Shown here: positions 19,314-26,173 of the stretch, piece by piece
How positions within the stretch are numbered: position 1 is the stretch's first letter
How the letters are laid out: every line of letters starts with the position of its first letter
From: Mitosporidium daphniae
Lineage: Eukaryota; Microsporidia
Reading direction: 5' to 3'
Length of the DNA: 27,994 nt
Assembly: GCF_000760515.2 (NCBI RefSeq)
Contig: NW_013546162.1
Coordinates: 1 to 27,994, forward strand
Notes under the pieces: generated by a model
Told to the model about the DNA's origin: nothing
The model's input: only the letters and a program-made list of their open reading frames with translations
Databases searched by the model: none
Translations under genes and position numbers: made by a program

Positions 19314-19640
19314 ATGCCGCATTCGGTCTCGCAAGACGACACCGAAGCAATATCCCTGGTGCGCGGCCCCGCAAAGCTGGACGGGTTTCTCAAAGCCTTG
19401 GTGCTATTGGGCGTGGTGGGCACCGGATTTTCAATATTCCAAATGTCTATTTATTTGAAAAAGGGCAACAACGTAAAGCTCGATTTGTGGCAAAAGATGC
19501 GGTTGGTCGGCCAAGGCCTCACCATCAGCACAATCACAGCAGGCGTGTTTGGACCGATGCTATATGACCAGGTTTTGCTTTACTCCAGCATTCGACGCCA
19601 TGCTTTGGCCCAACCGCCGCTGCCAAATAAAGTGCAGTAA
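19314..19640 (+). CDS. HIG1-domain (RCF1-like) mitochondrial protein
   Basis: A 108-aa protein with two short membrane helices (about residues 26-46 and 68-86) joined by a basic loop. The loop-helix segment with MRLVGQGLTISTITAGV (residues 62-78) matches the HIG1 pattern in which MR and QG(F/L)T are conserved. Family members such as Rcf1 stabilise respiratory supercomplexes in the mitochondrial inner membrane. The frame is open slightly upstream with TTG, but the first ATG is at 19314. An AATAAA lies inside the last codons (19626-19631). COX17 nearby serves the same complex, although the genes are not co-transcribed. Confidence 0.8.
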   Translation: MPHSVSQDDTEAISLVRGPAKLDGFLKALVLLGVVGTGFSIFQMSIYLKKGNNVKLDLWQKMRLVGQGLTISTITAGVFGPMLYDQVLLYSSIRRHALAQPPLPNKVQ

Positions 19641-19822
19641 ACTTTAGCACCGGCCACGCCTGCTAACTTTAATGTTTGGCATCTGATCTGATGTGATCTG
19701 ATATTTGTCGCGAAGCTGATTAATGGCCCGGCAAAATGTCTTAATCGGGACATCAAATCTTCCAAATCTAATTTTCAATTGCGACCGGGCGTGCATCACC
19801 TTTGTCTGAAACCAACACCCAC

Positions 19823-21430
19823 ATGACGATTAACGAGGAATTTTTAGGAAGAGATTCCGGAATCGAAAGCCGCAATGTTTATCGCAATGCATCGCCCGCT
19901 GTCTTGTATGAAGAGGCCCTCACACACGAGTCCGGTACATTTATTACATCTACCGGAGCACTTGTTACAAGTTCAGGCTCAAAAACGGGTCGCTCGCCTT
20001 CTGATAAACGCATTGTAAAGGAGTCCAGTACGCAGGATGACATTTGGTGGGGCCCCGTCAACACAGCCATGAGCGAGCATGTTTTTGACATCAACAGAGA
20101 AAGAGCGGTCGATTATTTGAACACAAGGACTCGCCTGTTTGTCTTTGATGGGTTTGCCGGGTGGGATCCCAAATATCGCATAAAAATTCGTGTAATTTGC
20201 TCCAGCGCCTATCATGCGCTATTTATGCGGAATATGCTGATTCGCCCAACAAATGAAGAGCTGTCCCGATTTGGCAAACCCGATTTTACAATTTTCAATG
20301 CCGGCGAGTTTCCTGCAAACAAATTTACGGAGGGCATGACTTCAAATACCTCCATCGCAATCAACTTCAAGGCCAGGGAAATGGTTGTTTTGGGCACACG
20401 ATATGCCGGTGAAATGAAAAAAGGCGTTTTCACCGTAATGCACTACTTGATGCCCAAGGCGGGGGTTCTTTCACTTCACTCCTCTGCAAATGAGGGAAAT
20501 GATCCGTCGGACGTGACGCTCTTTTTTGGATTATCTGGAACCGGAAAAACCACGCTATCTGCCGACATTAATCGCCGCCTTATCGGCGATGATGAACATT
20601 GTTGGAGTGACAATGGGATCTTCAACATTGAGGGCGGCTGCTACGCCAAGTGCATCGATCTATGCCGCGAAAAGGAGCCGGAGATCTTTGATGCGGTGCG
20701 GTTTGGAAGTGTGCTTGAAAATGTCGTTTTGGACCCGCATTCGCGAGTCGTTAACTATGGAGATAAAAGCTTCACCGAAAATACAAGATGCGCCTATCCC
20801 ATTGAGTATATCCCCAATTCCAAGATCCCATGCATCGCTGGGCATCCGAAAAATCTTATTTTACTCACATGCGATGCTTTTGGGGTGCTTCCCCCGGTCT
20901 CTAAACTGACCTCAACTCAGGCAATGTACCACTTTATTTCCGGCTACACGGCAAAGATTCCAGGAACGGAGCAAGGAATCTCCTTGCCGACACCAATATT
21001 TTCTGCCTGTTTTGGCCAGCCATTCTTGGCTTGGCATCCCGTCAAATATGCCAAAATGCTTTCAGAAAAGATGAGCAGGCACAATGCTGACGCCTGGCTT
21101 ATAAACACCGGATGGTCTCAAGGGCCATATGGCATCGGGAAGAGAATACCGTTGGCCTGTTCTCGTGCAATCATTGACGCCATCCATTCGGGAGAGCTGT
21201 CCAAGCAAAAATACACCACATATCCCGTTTTCAACCTCCAAATTCCTACCGGTGTCTCCAAGGTGCCTTGTGACATACTTGACCCCCGAAAAGTGTGGTC
21301 CAAAGCCAATCCGATCAATGTCGATGAGGCCATTGTAAATGTTGCCAAACTGTTTGCCGATAACTTTTCCAAATATGCCCAAGATGCCGGCGATGAGATC
21401 CGTGCAGCTGGGCCAGTGATTTCGGCATAA
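19823..21430 (+). CDS. PCK1: Phosphoenolpyruvate carboxykinase (ATP)
   Basis: Converts oxaloacetate and ATP to phosphoenolpyruvate, CO2 and ADP, the committed step of gluconeogenesis. The 535-aa length is typical. Key motifs are [23 protein letters not shown] near the N-terminus (given by its key residues TG and GRSP-DKR), the P-loop [11 protein letters not shown] at residue 236, the metal-binding [15 protein letters not shown], and the substrate segment [14 protein letters not shown]. The C-terminal part with [16 protein letters not shown] is also intact. It is the ATP-dependent type of fungi, plants and bacteria, unrelated in P-loop to the GTP enzyme. The frame extends seven codons upstream with TTG; ATG 19823 was chosen. 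No intron is seen. AATAAA is at 21437-21442. It converges on MDM10 with a 51-bp gap. Confidence 0.98.
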   Translation: MTINEEFLGRDSGIESRNVYRNASPAVLYEEALTHESGTFITSTGALVTSSGSKTGRSPSDKRIVKESSTQDDIWWGPVNTAMSEHVFDINRERAVDYLNTRTRLFVFDGFAGWDPKYRIKIRVICSSAYHALFMRNMLIRPTNEELSRFGKPDFTIFNAGEFPANKFTEGMTSNTSIAINFKAREMVVLGTRYAGEMKKGVFTVMHYLMPKAGVLSLHSSANEGNDPSDVTLFFGLSGTGKTTLSADINRRLIGDDEHCWSDNGIFNIEGGCYAKCIDLCREKEPEIFDAVRFGSVLENVVLDPHSRVVNYGDKSFTENTRCAYPIEYIPNSKIPCIAGHPKNLILLTCDAFGVLPPVSKLTSTQAMYHFISGYTAKIPGTEQGISLPTPIFSACFGQPFLAWHPVKYAKMLSEKMSRHNADAWLINTGWSQGPYGIGKRIPLACSRAIIDAIHSGELSKQKYTTYPVFNLQIPTGVSKVPCDILDPRKVWSKANPINVDEAIVNVAKLFADNFSKYAQDAGDEIRAAGPVISA

Positions 21431-21477
21431 AAGAAGAATAAACACCGCAACACGCTTGCGAATAGCCAAAACATTAA

Positions 21478-21483
21478 TTTATT
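21478..21483 (-). terminator. AATAAA overlapping the MDM10 stop codon
   Basis: The stop TAA (21484-21482) continues into TAAA, forming TAATAAA, so the probable polyadenylation signal starts inside the stop codon. The plus-strand PEPCK signal lies only about 40 bp away in the convergent space. Confidence 0.5.
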
Positions 21484-22640
21484 AAAAATCCAGCTGTATC
21501 ACCAGCGAGGGACGGCAAACGGTGATTTTTGGGAACGTGCAGATCATCGAAACGGTCAAAAAGTCCAAAACAGAGGAAATCTTATATACAAAGGAGGTGC
21601 CTGCACATTCAGAATAGCATGCACAAAGGTAGGAGGATGGCGGAGGCGATGCACTCTCGTTTACATTCGGTGGTTGCGCTACGCAATGCGTTAGTGCTTG
21701 TCATCGATACCTGATTTGCATATTTCGACTCCGGTTGCAAAGTTTGACTCCAAGCTGTGCACGTTAAAGTCAAACCTTGAAGACAGCTTGAGGTTTTTTA
21801 AGCGTGGCAGAGGGATCCCGGTCGAGTATGTAGACGATAGATGTCCCAGAAACGGATTGCACGCGACAATTAGGCTCGAATTGGAGTCCACAATGGCTCT
21901 CAGAACAGTGCCCACTTGCAAATAAGGTAACGTTAAAAATACCTCCGCCAATTTGGTCTTTCATTGAAAAGTATGCCTCGCCACCCATTGAGAACTCAAC
22001 CGAGCTGTATTTCTTAAAATGGAAAACACCCCTGATGCCGCCAATATGGCTTCCAGAGTTGTCGTATTGAAAAGAAGCCTCGGAATATATTGGAAGGCCG
22101 AAGGGTTCATTGATGTTGAAAAAGGATTGAATGGTGGAGAGCTCTTTTTTGGAAAAATTTAACGATGTATTAACTTGCAACAAAACTTTCGGGTTGATCA
22201 GAAGCAGGCTCTTGGTATTTACTTTGCAAAGCGCTTTGGAGGAGGACAGTGCAAACGCCCACTTTGGAAATGCCGGAAAGAACCCTAAAATCTGAAAAAA
22301 GCCAAAAAACGCGGTACCCTTTGCAGAGGATTGCTGGTGGTGTGCGACAAATGCGACGCAGAATTGATATTCGACGTGGTCAGCAAAAAGGACGGACAAA
22401 GAGACGGAAGCAACGTAAATTGCAGCAAGGATCGGGGCGCTATGGATGCAGTGGAGACTTTTACACACAATGGGGAAGATGGAACCTGAAAGTCATATAG
22501 ACCTAGAATGCGTAAATAGCGCTAGCCTCACTTTTGGACTCTGTACACAATGCCAAATAGAGCTTGTTGTTATGGATTGAAGAGAACGGTTTCAGTTCAG
22601 GGGCCGCCGAATACAAAAAGTTATCCAGGACAAAATCCAT
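21482..22640 (-). CDS. MDM10: Mitochondrial outer-membrane beta-barrel MDM10 (ERMES), five exons
   Basis: MDM10 links mitochondria to the ER in the ERMES complex and helps sort outer-membrane proteins. Exons are 22532..22640, 22318..22502, 21943..22291, 21711..21914 and 21482..21678 (347 aa, shorter than the 400-490 common in fungi). The introns are 29, 26, 28 and 32 nt; the last has a clear CACTAAC branch. Splicing gives a family-like N-terminus (NNKLYLALCTESKSLYDF, PSSPLCVKVSTASIAP), the segment GGEAYFSMKDQIGGVGTVLR, and the diagnostic NPFLGHLSSTYST followed by SSRFDFNVHSLESNFATGVE. The C-terminus SLVIQLDF resembles a barrel beta-signal without its glycine. A further 24-nt GT...AG stretch at 21601..21624, in frame and stop-free, may be a fifth intron, since it codes for an odd Cys-rich patch. 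AATAAA overlaps the stop. Confidence 0.88.
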
Positions 22641-22656
22641 CGTCACCGGTAAGTAA

Positions 22657-22672
22657 AGTTAAAATTAAAATC
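22657..22672 (-). promoter_or_regulatory. A/T core motif upstream of MDM10
   Basis: AGTTAAAATTAAAATC (plus-strand sense) lies 17 nt before the MDM10 ATG, in the 84-bp gap after the RRM gene. It is of the same type as the motifs before NAA15, RING and the 26174 gene. Confidence 0.45.
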
Positions 22673-22724
22673 CAACTGGCGCTGCCGCAGCGATAAACAA
22701 TTAAAAAGTTCAATTTATTGGGAA

Positions 22725-23210
22725 TTAGTAAGATCTTTCATGGCCTTCATAAGATGATGATCGGCCGGCTCCGTTTGAAGAAGATCTTTCATGAGAATAG
22801 GGTCTTGGCTGGTCGCTGGGCGTTCGCGGGGTGCGGCTTTCATAGTCACCGCCACGACGGCGACGATCTCCACCATTAAATCTGTCTGATCTCTCACCAC
22901 CAAATCGGTCGGATCTTTCACGGAAAGAACCGCCACTTCCACCAAAGGACTTTCCACGGGAAGATCTTTCGCCTGCAAAGTCGACTCTTATTTTGCGGCC
23001 ATCAAGGTCTTGGTTGTTGGTTTTCTCAACGGCATCACGAGCCTCATCAGTGTTGCTCAACGTAACGAACCCAAATCCACGCGAGCGATTTGAATCTCTA
23101 TCAAGAATCACCTCGGCATCGGTTACCTCGCCAAATTGTTCGAAATGAGAACGCAGAGACTCATTGTCTGTCTTCCAGGCAAGTCCGCCAACAAAAAGCT
23201 TCGTAGCCAT
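22725..23210 (-). CDS. Small RRM RNA-binding protein with Arg/Ser/Gly-rich tail
   Basis: A 161-aa protein with one RRM at residues 1-80: RNP2 is KLFVGGL (4-10) and RNP1 is RGFGFVTL (44-51). The start MATKLFVGGLAW is typical of glycine-rich or cold-inducible RNA-binding proteins, and I chose this ATG over an open upstream extension that runs into A/T-rich, repeat-bearing DNA. Residues 81-161 are Arg/Ser/Gly/Tyr-rich with repeated FRERSDRFGGERSDRF-like units, suited to low-affinity RNA binding and phase separation. A role in splicing, mRNA transport or stress cannot be separated from the sequence. It has no intron. AATAAA is 5 nt past the stop. It follows the RING gene on the same strand. Confidence 0.9.
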   Translation of the reverse strand: MATKLFVGGLAWKTDNESLRSHFEQFGEVTDAEVILDRDSNRSRGFGFVTLSNTDEARDAVEKTNNQDLDGRKIRVDFAGERSSRGKSFGGSGGSFRERSDRFGGERSDRFNGGDRRRRGGDYESRTPRTPSDQPRPYSHERSSSNGAGRSSSYEGHERSY

Positions 23211-23528
23211 AAAAATATTAATTACAACAGTGGTGCCCCTTGGTTTATAATGCGATGTGATTCGCATTAAAGCATTTTTAAATTTTTGTTTTATTTCCTG
23301 CTCAACTTTAAAATATAGTGCATTAATACGGTGCATTGACAAAGTGCATTAATACGCTGCATTGACAAAGTGCATTAATACGCGGCATTAATAGAGGGCA
23401 TCAATACGCTGCATTAACAGAGGGCATCAATACGCTGCATTAACAGAGGGCATCAATAGAGTGGCACAGGCAGTACATGTTGCAGTACATTACATGGATG
23501 CAGACTAAAGTTTAGCGATAAAATCTGA
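23211..23528. other. Intergenic region upstream of the RRM gene
   Basis: This 318-bp gap holds the 26-bp repeat array described separately and an A/T motif (AGCATTTTTAAATTTTTG, 23271-23288) about 60 nt before the RRM start. I see no gene in it. Confidence 0.6.
23318..23455. repeat. 26-bp tandem array built of 13-bp GCATT half units
   Basis: About five imperfect 26-bp units, each made of two 13-bp halves of the type GTGCATTAATACG and GTGCATTGACAAA. The first two units keep AAAGTG junctions and the last three GAGGGCATC junctions, which suggests duplication in two steps. There are no spacers, so it is not CRISPR-like. It lies 110-240 bp upstream of the RRM start. Confidence 0.85.
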
Positions 23529-24167
23529 TCAAATGTAAAGCCGCCTTATTTTTCTAACATGGGATCTTTGGCGACAAAGGGGGCAAAGAGGCTGCCGCTC
23601 CATCGCAGCCAGCAAGCAGGCCATGCAAAAAACATGACCACATTCTGTTGCTGCAGGCTCTACCAACACATCCATGCAAATTCTGCACTGTGGATTGTCT
23701 GAATGTTGCCCGTGGCCGCGGGGCGGAGATTTTGTCAAGTCTTCAACAATTCGCTCATCGGTGAGATCAAACATGGTATGGATATCTGAATCATGAAATG
23801 CTTTTTTGGTGTTTCTTCCGATTGAAGCAGGCAAAATCGATAGTTCGCCCATATCAGATTGATCGGTCAAAAATGTTATCTCTGGATTTCTTCTGTCAGC
23901 ATTAGGTCGTTGAGACCTTCTGTGATTTGACCTGCTTGAGCTTTCTAACTGGTCATTTGAAGTGGATGTCTCTGAATGGCTTAGGATCTCTAATACCTCC
24001 GGTTCAGAGCCACCACCGCCATCTTCACCATTGGCGCCATCATCGCTCTCATCAGAAAAAATATACACAATATTTTCCTTCAACGAGGCCGTGTTGAAGG
24101 CCTTGAACTCCCGTGCGATAGAACTGGTGAGCACGGCATTTTGTTTTCCTGCAGTGTCATCTGTCAT
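23529..24167 (-). CDS. RING E3 ligase with SUMO-interaction-like motifs (SLX8/RNF4-like)
   Basis: A 212-aa protein with a C-terminal C3HC4 RING: C161, C164, C176, H178, C181, C184, C195, C198 (CRICMDVLVEPAATECGHVF and CPLCRQ), ending RKIRRLYI much as RNF4/SLX8 RINGs end in an aromatic-Ile. The N-terminal half is acidic and disordered and carries hydrophobic cores beside acidic runs that look like SUMO-interaction motifs: IVYIFSDESDD (33-43), VLEIL (57-61), ITFLTDQSD (97-105) and FDLTDE (133-138). This layout is that of SUMO-targeted ubiquitin ligases, which ubiquitinate poly-SUMO proteins in the nucleus. RING identity is certain; the STUbL role is inferred. It sits 72 bp downstream of an E2 gene on the same strand. 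Confidence 0.85.
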   Translation of the reverse strand: MTDDTAGKQNAVLTSSIAREFKAFNTASLKENIVYIFSDESDDGANGEDGGGGSEPEVLEILSHSETSTSNDQLESSSRSNHRRSQRPNADRRNPEITFLTDQSDMGELSILPASIGRNTKKAFHDSDIHTMFDLTDERIVEDLTKSPPRGHGQHSDNPQCRICMDVLVEPAATECGHVFCMACLLAAMERQPLCPLCRQRSHVRKIRRLYI

Positions 24168-24196
24168 GCCAGAATTAAAGCCCTCTACAAGATGAT

Positions 24197-24216
24197 AAAA
24201 TTTAAATTTTAATTTT
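24197..24216 (-). promoter_or_regulatory. A/T core motif upstream of the RING gene
   Basis: A run combining AAAATTTAAATTTT and AATTTT lies 30-50 nt before the RING ATG, within the 72-bp gap after UBC8. Confidence 0.45.
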
Positions 24217-24239
24217 CTTAAACATTCGCTTCATAATTT

Positions 24240-24983
24240 CTAAATCTCATCCGAGTCGGAAATTAGCGACGACACCGAGCTAATATCATCTTCATCTGAC
24301 ACCAAACGCCGATTGCATTCGATTTCGGAGCCTTTGTCATTTCCGGCACCTGGAAAGGGGCTCAGTTTGTCGTTTGCTGGGTACATATCTGGCCTGGCAT
24401 ATTTTTTTATATACTCTGGAACAGTTAGCAGAGCGAAGCGCACCTTTTACTTGGTTTTCATATTTGATAGAGTCCCGGAGCAATAGTGCAGCGGCTTCCC
24501 CGTTAAGAGGATCCGAAGGATTTGGGTATCGAAGCAACTGTGGAAGGAAAACATCGAAAATATTTATCATTCCTAAAATAAAAGAAACACGCCAGTACCA
24601 AACATGGGGCTCCACGTTTGGTTGATCACGTCCAGACAGACGGTTCCACTTCTACAAAATAGGTTACCATACCGTACATTTCATCGATATTTGGATGAAA
24701 GATTCTGTTGACAAATCCGATCGAAGGGCTTTTGTACGGATATTGGTCTGGTATTTCGACCCGGACCTTCCATATGCCAGACTCAAAGGGCGCTTGAAAA
24801 TGACATGCAAAATATCTCCTACTCTCGCTTGGGCCGCTGAATTTTACATGGAATTCTTGCACATTATTGTTAATCAATTCTATTTCGTAATTGCTCATCA
24901 TCCTATTGCAGTTGGTGAGAACGAGCCGGATCTTACAGCTTCATCACATCAGCCTCGATTCTTTTCCTGAATGTATTCCTCAT
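24240..24983 (-). CDS. UBC8: Ubiquitin-conjugating enzyme UBC8/UBE2H, six exons
   Basis: E2 that in yeast works with the GID/CTLH ligase. Exons are 24937..24983, 24823..24902, 24678..24792, 24599..24651, 24444..24572 and 24240..24415 (199 aa). The introns are 34, 30, 26, 26 and 28 nt. After splicing the match to UBE2H is continuous: [30 protein letters not shown], the HPN motif in FHPNIDE, catalytic Cys86 in [33 protein letters not shown] and VKEYIKKYA. The acidic Ser/Asp tail ([13 protein letters not shown]) is also typical. The 30-nt intron (24793..24822, GTAGGA...CAAG) is a multiple of three without stops and would be missed by frame analysis; removing it restores the family spacing exactly. 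The start lies only 70-163 bp from DHFR, divergent. Confidence 0.96.
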
Positions 24984-25146
24984 CCACAGTGTCGGAAAGC
25001 TAAGAAAATGTTAATGCAGCATTCCGAAGTTTAATTGATAAAATTGCTATGAGATGACAACCAATCAACAGGTTCTGCACAATCTATCCTTTCAACAATT
25101 GCAATGTTGCAGATTTAAAATTTTGTTTTCATCTCAACTTGACCGC

Positions 25147-26013
25147 ATGGTGGACGTTACCATTGTGGCTGCGTTGTGTGCCAAAACCGGCGCAATTGGG
25201 TTTCAAAATAAGCTTCCCTGGCGTGATCGTTTGAACATTGATATGGCATTTTTCAGATTTGTTACCACAGTTCCTTGGTCTCTTTCGTGCGCCGCCGATG
25301 GCCATCATGCTAGGGCCCCAAAAGAGGCTGCCCCATCAACGGCGCCTTTGGAGCCGTACTGTGCCACCAATCGCTGGAGAGGCATCTTTGACACCGATGC
25401 TTGCTTTCCCCATATTGAGTGCACATTGGCGTTCGAAAATCTCACTTGCCCTCCGAACCCAAACAATGCAATAATAATGGGCCGTAAAACGGCAGACTCA
25501 ATCCCAGTTGCGCTGCCTTTACCCGGGCGTGTAAATGTTGTGTTGTCAAAAAGCCTTAATGATAGCGAAAATTGTCACGTGCCCGATTCTTCTATTTCCA
25601 AAGACCATAACGGCATATTATATTGCAAAGACATCCAATCCGTTTGTCGGGATCTATCTCGAATAACGGCATTGTCGAACATCTTGGTGATTGGAGGCTC
25701 CGAAATTTACTCTCAATTTCTCAAACTTGGCCTTGTAGATCATTTGCTTCTTACTTTTGTATCCCTACAAACGCCAAGCTCTTTCAAGGGGGCTGATGTC
25801 TTTTTCCCATCAATTCCAGCAAACTACCGGTTCGTTGCAAACATAAGCTATCAAGCTGCAAACGCCTTGTTGGAGTGGATTGGAACCCCACAAGATACAA
25901 AGCGTTTGTTGAGACACCAAATAGATACTGGCCTCATTCTGAAATCAGGCTCAATCAAAGAGTCTAGTGGCCATTTGCTGAACATTCTTTGGTTTCAAAA
26001 AATGCGTTGCTGA
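25147..26013 (+). CDS. Dihydrofolate reductase with a long insert
   Basis: Reduces dihydrofolate to tetrahydrofolate with NADPH for thymidylate and purine synthesis. From the ATG at 25147 the protein has 288 aa, against about 180-220 usual. Motifs are VDVTIVAALCAKTGAIGFQN and KLPW, the substrate-binding acid Asp32 in NIDMAFFRFVT, NAIIMGRKTADSIP (NADPH site), GRVNVVLS, LVIGGSEIY (given as ILVIGGSEIY) and GADVFFP. Residues about 43-106 form an insert rich in Ala, Pro and Cys between helix B and the MGRKT strand. The insert has no stop and is not A/T-rich like the introns, so it is probably translated. An ATG at 25054 in the same frame would add 31 residues without family resemblance. There is no fused thymidylate synthase. 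Confidence 0.93.
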   Translation: MVDVTIVAALCAKTGAIGFQNKLPWRDRLNIDMAFFRFVTTVPWSLSCAADGHHARAPKEAAPSTAPLEPYCATNRWRGIFDTDACFPHIECTLAFENLTCPPNPNNAIIMGRKTADSIPVALPLPGRVNVVLSKSLNDSENCHVPDSSISKDHNGILYCKDIQSVCRDLSRITALSNILVIGGSEIYSQFLKLGLVDHLLLTFVSLQTPSSFKGADVFFPSIPANYRFVANISYQAANALLEWIGTPQDTKRLLRHQIDTGLILKSGSIKESSGHLLNILWFQKMRC

Positions 26014-26136
26014 CAACCTGCGGTTTCCCAGGGAGTGAGTATCTAATTTAAACACGGTTTTTATTGGCTAAAGCACTATATTCTCAATTGGGGAGTTCAA
26101 CTTATCCGGCCAATTAAATAAATTTAAAACCGACCT

Positions 26137-26152
26137 ATTAAAATTAAAATAC
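26137..26152 (+). promoter_or_regulatory. A/T core motif upstream of the 26174 gene
   Basis: TATTAAAATTAAAATA lies 22 nt before the ATG at 26174; another copy of the type (AATAAATTTAAAACC) is at about 26117-26131. Confidence 0.45.
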
Positions 26153-26173
26153 ACGATGGTTTTTTATCTTTAA

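Noticed and set aside
21770-22466. Single long minus frame with a signal-peptide-like start
   Set aside because: It starts only with GTG, and the hydrophobic start is an out-of-frame reading of MDM10 exon 2; only its middle part (exon 3) is real.
23318-23455. CRISPR-like array
   Set aside because: Units are directly abutting without unique spacers, and the genome is eukaryotic.
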